From positions 1 through 47,532 of the forward strand of contig JAGAJA010000028.1 of assembly GCA_017829075.1 (NCBI GenBank): a DNA stretch of 47,532 nt, read 5' to 3'. This document shows, piece by piece, positions 1 to 7,325 of the stretch. The position numbers and the translations under genes are program-made. The notes under the pieces were generated by a model that did no database searches, was not told the origin of the DNA, and saw only the letters and a list, made by a program, of their open reading frames with translations. This stretch comes from Oscillospiraceae bacterium. GTDB taxonomy: Bacteria > Bacillota_A > Clostridia > Oscillospirales > Ruminococcaceae. Within the stretch, counting starts at the first letter, position 1; each line of letters begins with the position of its first letter.

Positions 1-141
1 ATCCGTTTTTTGCCCCAGCTCTGCCGGGGCAAAAAACACTTCTATCCGCACAAGTGTGCGGTTTGGCGGCAATGCCGCCAAACCGTGCGCGCAGGGCGGA
101 TGTTCGGCGGAAAAGTCCCAACGGGACTTTTTCGACGGTCT
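1..141. repeat. Palindromic intergenic repeat, family A, copy 1
   Basis: Non-coding block made of successive hairpins. They are a GCCCC/GGGGC stem near 12-31, a GCGG-type stem around 57-97, and an AAAAGTCCC/GGGACTTTT stem at 111-132. The same succession recurs at 7054-7195: the first 46 or so bases are identical, the later hairpins are diverged, and both end in the shared GACGGTCT. The copy touches the window edge, so its true left end is not seen. No coding potential is convincing here. It is most likely a REP/MITE-like element. Confidence 0.8.
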
Positions 142-145
142 CAAT

Positions 146-163
146 CCCCCTCGCCCGAGGGGG
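146..163 (-). terminator. Hairpin downstream of carD
   Basis: An 8-bp perfect stem (CCCCCTCG/CGAGGGGG, loop CC) starts seven bases after the carD stop codon. There is no clear U-run on the minus strand, so termination is probable rather than certain. The hairpin also abuts the end of repeat family A. Confidence 0.5.
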
Positions 164-169
164 GATTTG

Positions 170-679
170 TTATTTCTGCTCCGTTTCTTGAATTTTCCGG
201 GAGATGAACTCCGGAACTTCCTCCGGCTTTATGCCGAGAACAAAAGAAAACTCGCCGTTTATCATGCTCTCTGCCTGCTTCATCGTGCGCTCGTCAGTGG
301 AATTGAGCCGCTTGCCCTGCGCTTCCCTGCGCTGCTTTTCAAGGTAGATCCCCCGGAGCATTGAGGCTATCCTGCCGTAATCTCCGCTGGACAGGGCTTC
401 GCTCTGGAGCTGCTTTCGTTCTGTGGGATTGCTCCGCCATTCCTCCGCGCCGACCATGCCGTGGATCAGGTCTAAGATCTCCTCCCGGCTGAGAAGCGCC
501 CTGATCCTTTCCCCGGCGGTTTCTTTCGGGACGTAATACCGCGCGCTCCCGGAGCTTATCGGCGAAAGCACCAGATACTCCCGCTCGTTCACACCGTCCG
601 CGCATTTCTTCTCAAAGCCCTCTATCCGGCATATCTCCGACATTCGGTACACAACATATTTTCCGGTTTCAAGCTCCAT
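170..679 (-). CDS. CarD-family transcriptional regulator
   Basis: 169-residue protein. Residues 1-62 match the CarD/CdnL/TRCF RNA-polymerase-interacting fold, with an opening GKYVVYRMSEICRIEGFE and a YYVP strand near residue 48. Residues 65-169 form a charged helical domain, like the DNA-binding half of CarD. Family members bind the RNA polymerase beta subunit and stabilise open complexes at promoters. The start is fixed by a GGAGG four bases upstream. The gene is divergent from an ECF sigma factor and has its own promoter at 718-746. Function is inferred from family resemblance. Confidence 0.85.
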   Translation of the reverse strand: MELETGKYVVYRMSEICRIEGFEKKCADGVNEREYLVLSPISSGSARYYVPKETAGERIRALLSREEILDLIHGMVGAEEWRSNPTERKQLQSEALSSGDYGRIASMLRGIYLEKQRREAQGKRLNSTDERTMKQAESMINGEFSFVLGIKPEEVPEFISRKIQETEQK

Positions 680-717
680 ATTTCCTCCATTTCACAAGCA
701 AAACCACAACTATATTA

Positions 718-746
718 ATTATACCACATATCAGTTTGCTTTGCAA
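718..746 (-). promoter_or_regulatory. Promoter of carD
   Basis: Minus-strand TTGCAA (746-741), a 17-base spacer and TATAAT (723-718), about 40 bases upstream of the carD start. The -10 is perfect. The -35 has the same TTGCAA hexamer as the motB and flgB promoters in this window. Confidence 0.75.
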
Positions 747-825
747 AGGGAATTATGTACAAACAGGGCATGGGAAAATTTGTGCAGATTTTCAGTCACG
801 GCTTTGAACGGCATTCAGTAAATGA

Positions 826-854
826 TTGACAAATCTCTCATATGGGTGTATAAT
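826..854 (+). promoter_or_regulatory. Consensus promoter of the first ECF sigma operon
   Basis: TTGACA (826-831), a 17-base spacer and TATAAT (849-854): a perfect vegetative-type promoter. Transcription would begin near 861 and leave a leader of about 160 bases before the GTG at 1020. The leader contains one imperfect CTGCC/GGCAG stem. I do not recognise a known riboswitch in it. With the carD promoter this accounts for the 680-1019 gap. Confidence 0.85.
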
Positions 855-1019
855 AAAAAAGTATAGTTATTTTTCAGCCAAAGGATTTTCTGCCAATATT
901 ATCCACATTTCGTGCAAATCGGCAGGAATTCTGTATAAAATTTTGCTGAAATGCTGAAACTTTTTTCAAATTACCGCTGACTTCTTTAGTGCAGGCGGAT
1001 CAAGCGAGGTGAACACTGC

Positions 1020-1565
1020 GTGGGAAATCCAGACTTAGACAGCTACTTTGACTCCGTATATGCCGAAACATTTAACTCCGTTTCCCGCTTTGTGGTAAGC
1101 CACGCAGCCCGCTTTCAGGATTCTGAGGACATTATCCAGAACGTCTACACCCGCTTCTACAAAAGGATCGCCGAAAAGGGATATTCGGATATCAGTTCCG
1201 CCGAGGCTTTTCTTATTAATATAGCCAAGTTTGAATGCCGCAGTATGTTCGCCGGCTTCAAAAAGCGCAAAGACCGCGACATTATCCTCTCAGAGATAGA
1301 CGAGGAGCAGGCTGCCGCGATCGAAGCTGAGATGTCCAGAGATCAGAAGCTTCTTGAGGACGTCATGTCCGACAAAATCCTCGCGAAGCAGATATTCGAC
1401 GACATCATGTCCGGGGACGAAACCACCGGTCAGATATTTTATCTGCACTTTGTCTGCGACATGAAGCTTGAAGACGTCGCAAACCGGCTGAATTTAAAGC
1501 TTCCCACCGTCAAGACAAAGCTTTACCGAACCATAGAAAAACAGAAAAAGAAATACGGAATTTAA
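1020..1565 (+). CDS. ECF-type RNA polymerase sigma factor
   Basis: 181-residue sigma-70 family protein with only regions 2 and 4. Region 2 lies at about residues 5-80 (FRxxxxQDSEDIIQNVYTRFY-like core). Region 4 lies at about residues 130-178 (FYLHFVCDMKLEDVANRLNLKLPTVKTKLYRTI, a helix-turn-helix). The GTG start is set by GAGGTGA at 1006-1012, seven bases upstream. It lies about 50 bases before a gene for a membrane-anchored protein and shares its transcript, as is usual for a sigma/anti-sigma pair. A perfect vegetative promoter means basal transcription does not need the ECF factor itself. The target regulon is unknown. Confidence 0.88.
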   Translation: MGNPDLDSYFDSVYAETFNSVSRFVVSHAARFQDSEDIIQNVYTRFYKRIAEKGYSDISSAEAFLINIAKFECRSMFAGFKKRKDRDIILSEIDEEQAAAIEAEMSRDQKLLEDVMSDKILAKQIFDDIMSGDETTGQIFYLHFVCDMKLEDVANRLNLKLPTVKTKLYRTIEKQKKKYGI

Positions 1566-1615
1566 TCCGTATCCGCATATACTATAATAAAAACTACCGA
1601 AAGGAGGTCTGCCGT

Positions 1616-3922
1616 ATGAACAAAAACGAATTTTATAAGCAGTTGATGAGCGAATACACGTTCGACGCTGATAAGATCCGTGAAAACGCAAAGCGCGGGA
1701 AAAGTTCGCGGCAGAAGCTCTCTCCGATCTATATAGGAATGTCCGCGGCAGCGGCGGTCTGCGTTGTTACTGTCGGCACGATAGCGGCGGTGAACCTCGG
1801 CAAACAGGGCGGCGTAAGCCTCACCGACTCCGGTCTTACCCAGCTTTCCGCAAGCGACCGGCTCTCAAATGCGCTCCAGCAGCTTGAACTGGAACGCGGC
1901 AGCACCGAGTCCAAGGATTTCCTTGTGACTTTCTCCGCTCCCCTCACTCCGGCGCAGGCGCAGGCAGTGCTCACCGGATATTCCGACGGTAATGTACCCG
2001 TAAAGCAGCTTTATTTCTCCGACGGAACAAAGATTTCCGGCTCGGATAATATCGGCAGAGTATTCAGCGGCGGAAGCTATGAGATCACCGGTGCGGCGAT
2101 ATACTGCTCCGGAGATACCGCGGCAAGAATGCAGAACGACCCGTCTGTGTTCCTCGTTGAAACAATGGAGGGATCAGATTTCGACAACTCCACACCGGTC
2201 AATATCGCCGAGCTTCAGGATCCTGAGGCAACTCCGGCAGTTCCGGATAATGACGTTACGCTCCCTGATGATATTCCTGTCAACCCCGACAGTGTGTCCA
2301 CTCCCGATACATCAGATGTGCCCGATGACGTTTCCGAGCCTGACGAAACGGAGGACACCGGAATTTCTGACGACGATCCACAGGACATTTCAGATCCTGA
2401 TCCGGCAGAAACAGACCAGACTGGAGAAGATCCGAACAGCATACCAGAATACGACGACATCATCGAGCCTGATATTCCTGACAGTACCACTGACGGCTCA
2501 GTTTCGGAGCCTGACGTGCCGGACGTACCTGTTGTACCTGACGTACCTGTTGTGCCGGACGTACAGCCGCAGGATCAGACACTCCCCGACGGAATTACTC
2601 TTCCGACAAACACCGAGCCGTACAGCGTCAACACCTATATCTACGCTGACAGCTCATTCTTCCTCACAAACGACATTTTCTTCGTAAAGACAGGCTCAGA
2701 GGTAGCGCTTTACCGCTTTGAGAACGGTACGGAATCGCTGATCTGCTCCGAGGAAATATCAGACGCAAAGATCGCATGGGTCGATGAAAACGGCGGCAGA
2801 CTTATGGTTACAGGCATAAGCAGCTACGAAACCCGCGGACGCACCCTGTTGGTCGATGCCGAGATCGGCTCCATCATTGACCTGAGCACTGAAGACGCAG
2901 TAATGAGCGGTTCTCTGATCAGCGCAAGCTACAACGCAGACAGCAGGCTTCTCGTGCTCAATATCCGCGAGGACGGAATATATTATGTCTGCACATACAG
3001 AATCTCCTCAGGAAGTTCCAGCGAATATATCGGAACAGTATACGAATCCTCCCTCAGGACTGCGGCTGTGGCGTCAAAGGACGATACGATCTACCTCGCC
3101 CAGACAGACAAGGGCGTAACTACGCTCCTCGCCGTTGACGCAGTGAACGGCGGTTCAAGAACTGTTCACCAGTTCGACTCCGAGCCGAATCTGAACAGAA
3201 ATCTCGCATTCACACACGCTGTATTCACTACCGCTGACGTTACCCTGATATTTGACCCGCAGACTGAAAAACTTATACCGGTTATCAGTTCCGGAAGCTC
3301 AGTGACCTTTGGAGCAAGCCGCCACAGCTTTATGGACGATGGCAGCTGCTACACTGTATCAGGTGGCAGTCTGATCCCCTCCGGCGGTATCTCTACGCTT
3401 TCGGCAATCGAGTACAAGAAGAGTTTCTCACAGAATTATGCGGCGACAGTAAGCAGCGGCTGTGTAAAAATCACACGCAGCGTTTATTCCGCAGTGAACA
3501 GGTCGGTTATGCTGACTTTCAGCGATATTTCTGAAAGCGCCCCGGCGGAATTCCGGAAAGCGCTCAACGGCGCTATCGGCATAAATAACGTTCTCGCGCT
3601 CAAGAAATGCTCCGCCAGCGGAATTTATTCCCCGCAGACGCTGAAAGACTGCATTTCTGTGTACTACTCGGAGAATACCACGCAGAAACTTATGGCCAAG
3701 TGCGAAATCAGCATGATCGGCGTTCTGCGCTATGAAACCGGAGGGCTTTCCGCAGTTTCCGCTGACGATACTGCTCTGGTGATAAGCTCCCAGACCGACA
3801 GCGCGGCAAACGGCTTGCTGTACGTCAAGGCAGGCAGCTTCGGCGGCAGGACTGCGTACCGCTCGATAAACGTTTCCTTTGTAAAGGAAAACGGAACATG
3901 GAAGCTGGATACGATACTCTGA
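1616..3922 (+). CDS. Membrane-anchored protein with Asp/Pro-rich linker; possible anti-sigma partner
   Basis: 768 residues. Residues 1-36 are basic and cytoplasmic, about 37-60 form one membrane segment, and the rest should lie outside the cell. Residues 203-320 form a very acidic Asp/Pro/Thr-rich stretch ending in VPDVPVVPDVPVVPDV-type repeats, probably a wall-spanning spacer. Residues 322-768 contain repeated beta-rich blocks resembling a propeller, then a small alpha/beta end. I do not recognise a named family. AAGGAGG eight bases before the ATG supports the start. Its place after an ECF sigma gene and its N-in topology suggest an anti-sigma or sensor role. The short cytoplasmic tail lacks a visible ZAS (HxxxCxxC) motif, so this is inference. 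Confidence 0.7.
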   Translation: MNKNEFYKQLMSEYTFDADKIRENAKRGKSSRQKLSPIYIGMSAAAAVCVVTVGTIAAVNLGKQGGVSLTDSGLTQLSASDRLSNALQQLELERGSTESKDFLVTFSAPLTPAQAQAVLTGYSDGNVPVKQLYFSDGTKISGSDNIGRVFSGGSYEITGAAIYCSGDTAARMQNDPSVFLVETMEGSDFDNSTPVNIAELQDPEATPAVPDNDVTLPDDIPVNPDSVSTPDTSDVPDDVSEPDETEDTGISDDDPQDISDPDPAETDQTGEDPNSIPEYDDIIEPDIPDSTTDGSVSEPDVPDVPVVPDVPVVPDVQPQDQTLPDGITLPTNTEPYSVNTYIYADSSFFLTNDIFFVKTGSEVALYRFENGTESLICSEEISDAKIAWVDENGGRLMVTGISSYETRGRTLLVDAEIGSIIDLSTEDAVMSGSLISASYNADSRLLVLNIREDGIYYVCTYRISSGSSSEYIGTVYESSLRTAAVASKDDTIYLAQTDKGVTTLLAVDAVNGGSRTVHQFDSEPNLNRNLAFTHAVFTTADVTLIFDPQTEKLIPVISSGSSVTFGASRHSFMDDGSCYTVSGGSLIPSGGISTLSAIEYKKSFSQNYAATVSSGCVKITRSVYSAVNRSVMLTFSDISESAPAEFRKALNGAIGINNVLALKKCSASGIYSPQTLKDCISVYYSENTTQKLMAKCEISMIGVLRYETGGLSAVSADDTALVISSQTDSAANGLLYVKAGSFGGRTAYRSINVSFVKENGTWKLDTIL

Positions 3923-3940
3923 CAGATCTGCTAAATAACA

Positions 3941-3970
3941 AAGGCGCTGTTACAAAAGCAGCGTCTTTTT
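3941..3970 (+). terminator. Terminator of the first ECF operon
   Basis: GGCGCTG and CAGCGTC pair (one G-U) around a nine-base loop and are followed directly by TTTTT. It starts 19 bases after the stop at 3922. Confidence 0.8.
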
Positions 3971-4015
3971 ATATGATTAGATTTTTAATTGCATTCCACA
4001 GCTTTTGGAGGAAAA

Positions 4016-4378
4016 ATGAAAGGTAAGATCATTGCAGCGGCGTCGCTGACAGCGGCGTGCGCCGGCGGTATCATCGCATTCGCCGTAATGAAAAATGCTC
4101 CGGTAGAGAATCCCGTTGCCGAGATCCGCGTAAGCGGAAAGGTGATACACCGGTTTTCCCTGTCGGAGGACGCGGAATTCACCGTGGAATGCGAAAACGG
4201 CTGGAACAAGGTGGAGATCTCCAGCGGCAGTATTAGAGTTACCGACGCGGACTGCCCGGACAAGGTGTGCGTTCAGACCGGGGCGATCTCCCGCGGGGCT
4301 GTGCCGATAATCTGTCTGCCGCACCGTCTGGAAATAGTGATAGTTTCCGGCGGAGATTTTGACGCGGGGACTTACTGA
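4016..4378 (+). CDS. NusG domain II-containing secreted or membrane-anchored protein
   Basis: 120 residues from the ATG at 4016, which is preceded by GGAGG four bases upstream. A start at 3989 is possible but has no ribosome binding site. An N-terminal hydrophobic segment (about residues 4-24) acts as signal or anchor. The remainder carries the NusG-II-like signature: DxDCPDKVCVQTGxI followed by IICLPHRLEI. Paired cysteines in this arrangement are typical of this small family in Clostridia, which often sits beside Gx-type transporters or electron-transport genes. No such partner is present here. Its role is unknown. Confidence 0.75.
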   Translation: MKGKIIAAASLTAACAGGIIAFAVMKNAPVENPVAEIRVSGKVIHRFSLSEDAEFTVECENGWNKVEISSGSIRVTDADCPDKVCVQTGAISRGAVPIICLPHRLEIVIVSGGDFDAGTY

Positions 4379-4386
4379 ACCGCAGG

Positions 4387-4431
4387 AACAGACTGATTTC
4401 GAGAAAATTTCGCAACAAAATCGGCTGTTTT
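4387..4431 (+). terminator. Possible terminator after the NusG-II gene
   Basis: AACAG-a-CTGATTT (4387-4399) pairs with AAATCGG-CTGTT (4418-4429), giving twelve pairs with one bulge. The stem is followed by a short T run. It is weaker than the other terminators in the window. Confidence 0.5.
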
Positions 4432-4474
4432 GAGAATTTATTTGCGGTAATTATGTGAAATTTTGAAAAAAGTA

Positions 4475-4503
4475 TTAACTTTTCATCGGGTATGTGGTAT
4501 AAT
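4475..4503 (+). promoter_or_regulatory. Promoter of the penicillin-binding protein gene
   Basis: TTAACT (4475-4480), a 17-base spacer and an extended -10, TGG-TATAAT (4495-4503). Transcription should start near 4510. Confidence 0.7.
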
Positions 4504-4512
4504 AAATAAGAA

Positions 4513-4649
4513 GCGTTTATTCATATCGGGAAAATATACCGCAGCCCTGCGGTAAGAATAAACGCAGGGCGATACCGCCTGCCGCGCACGCGCAGGAGTT
4601 ATTTCCAGAAGCATGACACAAGACCCGTTTTCTCAGAAACCTCTGAGAA
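4513..4649 (+). promoter_or_regulatory. Highly structured leader of the penicillin-binding protein mRNA
   Basis: A perfect 10-bp stem (GCGTTTATTC 4513-4522 / GAATAAACGC 4556-4565) encloses an ACCGCA/TGCGGT hairpin (4538-4553). A CCTG-CGCG / CGCG-CAGG hairpin follows at 4578-4596. A perfect 8-bp TTCTCAGA/TCTGAGAA hairpin (4630-4649) lies just before the ribosome binding region. I do not recognise the fold as a known riboswitch. It may control translation or stability. Confidence 0.6.
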
Positions 4650-4665
4650 TCATTGGTGATAATTT

Positions 4666-6963
4666 ATGGATAAGAAAAAGAAAATCAAATACATCAAGAT
4701 CAAAGAGGAACAGCCCAAAAAGCGTTCTTCTAAGAAAAAGCACAGCCGCGCCGCAAAGAATTTCGGCAGGGCTATGACTATCGTGGGAACGACATTTTCC
4801 TCAATGCTGCTGATACTGGTCATTATGGTCTGCATAGTTGCAACCGTGCTGGCAGTATATGTGCTGGATTTTGCGGACAACAGCTATGACGCCAACCTCC
4901 GCGATGTCGAGATGAAATACACAAGCTTTATCTACGGCTATGACGAGAACAACGACCTCGTGGAGATAAAGCGCCTTGCCGCGGACGAAAACCGCGTCTG
5001 GGTGGACTATGAGGATATTTCCCAGAACATAATTGACGCAACGGTTGCGGCGGAGGACAAGCGTTTCTACACCCACAAGGGCGTTGACTGGTACCGTACC
5101 GCAGGAGCGTTCTTCTCCAACGGCGACGGAGGCGGCGGTTCCACTATCACCCAGCAGCTGATCAAAAACATAACCGGCGACAACGAGAGAAGCTGGGAGC
5201 GTAAGCTGCGTGAGATCTTCCGCGCCCTCAGTCTGGAGGAAAAATACACAAAGATCGACATTCTGGAAAGCTATCTGAACAGAATTTGGTTCGGCGGAAT
5301 GGTCTACGGAGTGGGCGCTGCTTCGCAGTACTACTTCGGTAAGGACGCGTCCGAGCTTAATATAGGCGAAGCCGCTGTGCTCGCCGGAATGATACGAAAC
5401 CCCGGCAAGATGTCCCCCTATTTCGATCTTGCCCGCAGCAAGCAGCAGCAGAACTATGTTCTGCGCTGTATGTACGAACAGGGCATGATAACTACAAAAG
5501 AATACGAGGACTTCCGCTATAATAAAATTCAGGTGCATTTCGCAAAGCCCGTCTACGGCGATGATTACGGCTATATCGACGAGCGGACGCTTGTTGACGA
5601 CAACGAGGACGACTTTGTACAGGAGGTTCAGGACGATAGCTACGAGGCCTACAAGTGGAACGGCGATTACGAGGTTTCGCAGGACTGGTACGTTGACGCG
5701 GCTATTGATCAGGTAATAAACGACTATGCCGACCTCAAGGGCATAACCTACACCTCCGCGAAAAACGAGCTGTACAACGGCGGCTATAAGATCTACATTA
5801 ACGAAAACATGAAGCTCCAGAAGATACTGGAGGAAAAATACCGTGACCCGTACACTGTCCTTTCGAAGTACGACCCAAGCGCTCCGGAAGAGGATCTGAT
5901 TCAGTCCGCGTTCGTCATCATGGACTACACTGGAACTGTTCAAGCGGTGGTTGGCGGTCTTGGAGAGAAGCCCGGCGACGGCGCGTTCAACCGCGCAACG
6001 CAGGCTACCCGCTCCCCCGGTTCTACCATGAAACCGATCTCCACCTACTCACTGGCGGTGCAGAAAAACCTCATCACCTACTCCACCCTTATCCCGGACG
6101 CACGAATAAATATCGGCACCGAGGACGAGCCGGAGCTGTGGCCGAAAAACTACGGAGAGATAATCGGTGACGGAACGCTCCGACCGGCATGGTATGCAGT
6201 TCAGCACTCTACGAACACCATTGCGGCGCGTGTCGGACGAATGAACACACCAAAGGCTATGTACAATCAGCTCACCCAGATGCTGGGATTTACCACTCTT
6301 GTTGAACAGGACATAGCACTATCCCCGATGTCGCTGGGAGCGCTCACCAACGGCGCAAAGCTGGTGGAGGTCGCGGCGGCTTACCAGATATTCGGAAACG
6401 GCGGCGTTTACTATCGTCCGATGTTTTACAGCAAGGTGGAGGACAGCAAGGGCAACGTTATCCTTGAGCAGGACTTCTACGGAACTCAGGCTGTCGACAG
6501 CGACACCGCATGGGTGACCAACCGTATGATCTACAAGGTAGTAAACGGCGACAGCGGAACCGGACGCCTTGCGAAGCTTGACAATGTTGAGGTGATCGGT
6601 AAGACCGGTACCTCAAACGCCGAAACAGACCTGCTGTTCATGGGACTTACTCCGGAATATATAGGCGGTCTGTGGATAGGCTATGACGACAGCCATAAGA
6701 TTTACGGCTCTGACGGCTGGAGAGCAGTTGCGACCGTCTGGAAAAACGTTATGCAGGACATTCAGGACACCTCGCAGGTGCTGAAGTTCGTGCCTGATCC
6801 CTCTGTCATAGAGAAACGCTACTGCACCAAGACCGGTCTGCTTGCCACCAACAAGTGCAGCTCCACCGAGATCGGCTATTATCGCGAGAGTAATCTGCCG
6901 GACTTCTGCACTGGCGATCATGAAAACATTCAAAAGCAGATCATCGCAAACAACCCGGAATAA
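4666..6963 (+). CDS. Class A penicillin-binding protein (bifunctional peptidoglycan synthase)
   Basis: 765 residues. A Lys/Arg-rich cytoplasmic tail (1-36) precedes one membrane segment (about 40-66). The glycosyltransferase (GT51) domain has its catalytic glutamate at E130 in the AAEDKRFYTHKGVD motif, and GGSTITQQLIKN follows. The transpeptidase domain has SxxK at 453-456 (STMK), SxN at 515-517 (STN) and KTGT at 646-649, so both activities look intact. It polymerises glycan strands and cross-links peptides outside the membrane. The end is short, without PASTA or FN3 repeats. It has its own extended -10 promoter and a structured leader. The ribosome binding site (GGTGAT) is weak and directly follows a hairpin. 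Confidence 0.93.
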   Translation: MDKKKKIKYIKIKEEQPKKRSSKKKHSRAAKNFGRAMTIVGTTFSSMLLILVIMVCIVATVLAVYVLDFADNSYDANLRDVEMKYTSFIYGYDENNDLVEIKRLAADENRVWVDYEDISQNIIDATVAAEDKRFYTHKGVDWYRTAGAFFSNGDGGGGSTITQQLIKNITGDNERSWERKLREIFRALSLEEKYTKIDILESYLNRIWFGGMVYGVGAASQYYFGKDASELNIGEAAVLAGMIRNPGKMSPYFDLARSKQQQNYVLRCMYEQGMITTKEYEDFRYNKIQVHFAKPVYGDDYGYIDERTLVDDNEDDFVQEVQDDSYEAYKWNGDYEVSQDWYVDAAIDQVINDYADLKGITYTSAKNELYNGGYKIYINENMKLQKILEEKYRDPYTVLSKYDPSAPEEDLIQSAFVIMDYTGTVQAVVGGLGEKPGDGAFNRATQATRSPGSTMKPISTYSLAVQKNLITYSTLIPDARINIGTEDEPELWPKNYGEIIGDGTLRPAWYAVQHSTNTIAARVGRMNTPKAMYNQLTQMLGFTTLVEQDIALSPMSLGALTNGAKLVEVAAAYQIFGNGGVYYRPMFYSKVEDSKGNVILEQDFYGTQAVDSDTAWVTNRMIYKVVNGDSGTGRLAKLDNVEVIGKTGTSNAETDLLFMGLTPEYIGGLWIGYDDSHKIYGSDGWRAVATVWKNVMQDIQDTSQVLKFVPDPSVIEKRYCTKTGLLATNKCSSTEIGYYRESNLPDFCTGDHENIQKQIIANNPE

Positions 6964-6977
6964 CTTCATAAATATAC

Positions 6978-7008
6978 GAGAACTCCCCCGGATACCGGGG
7001 GAGTTCTC
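6978..7008 (+). terminator. First of two near-identical hairpins after the PBP gene
   Basis: A perfect 14-bp stem (GAGAACTCCCCCGG / CCGGGGGAGTTCTC, loop ATA), 15 bases after the PBP stop. It has no T-run on the plus strand. Nearly the same hairpin recurs at 7198-7227, on the other side of repeat family A. Confidence 0.6.
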
Positions 7009-7013
7009 AGCTT

Positions 7014-7195
7014 GTCGAAAAACTCAGTTTTGCCCGCGAAGCGGGCTTTTGAAATCCGTTTTTTGCCCCAGCTCTGCCGGGGCAAAAAACACTTCTATCC
7101 CAGCAAGTGTGCGGATTGGCGGCATAGCCGACAAGACGTGCGCGCAACTGGTATTTTTCGTCGTAAAAGTCCCACCGGGACTTTTCCGACGGTCT
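7014..7195. repeat. Palindromic intergenic repeat, family A, copy 2
   Basis: Positions 7054-7195 match window positions 1-141, with an additional left part (7014-7053) containing a GCCCGC/GCGGGC hairpin. The ends are short inverted sequences (TCGAAAA near 7015, TTTTCCGA near 7183), so the unit looks like a small non-autonomous element of about 180 bases. It lies between convergent genes and between two copies of one hairpin. Small open frames inside it are not convincing genes. Confidence 0.8.
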
Positions 7196-7197
7196 GG

Positions 7198-7235
7198 AGA
7201 ACTCCCCCGGTATCCGGGGGAGTTCTTATTTTTTA
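7198..7235 (+). terminator. U-tailed terminator between convergent genes
   Basis: AGAACTCCCCCGG / CCGGGGGAGTTCTT hairpin (loop TAT) followed by ATTTTTT. It fits termination of plus-strand transcripts from the PBP gene and could also stop the opposing M23 operon. The remaining 7236-7325 stretch is AT-rich with nothing recognisable. This closes the 6964-7325 gap. Confidence 0.75.
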
Positions 7236-7325
7236 GGGAAACAGATATATCCTATACGGGAGATAAAAGAGAACTTTAATTTACATTTTGTTGAATTGAT
7301 GCAGATTATTACGAATAGTGTAGAA

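Noticed and set aside
4801..5943. A 380-codon minus-strand frame opposite the PBP gene
   Set aside because: It is a shadow of the strongly biased PBP coding strand, is Val/Leu-rich and has no family signature.
1..7235. CRISPR array as explanation for repeated palindromes
   Set aside because: There are only two copies 7 kb apart, internally palindromic, with no short regular spacers and no cas genes.
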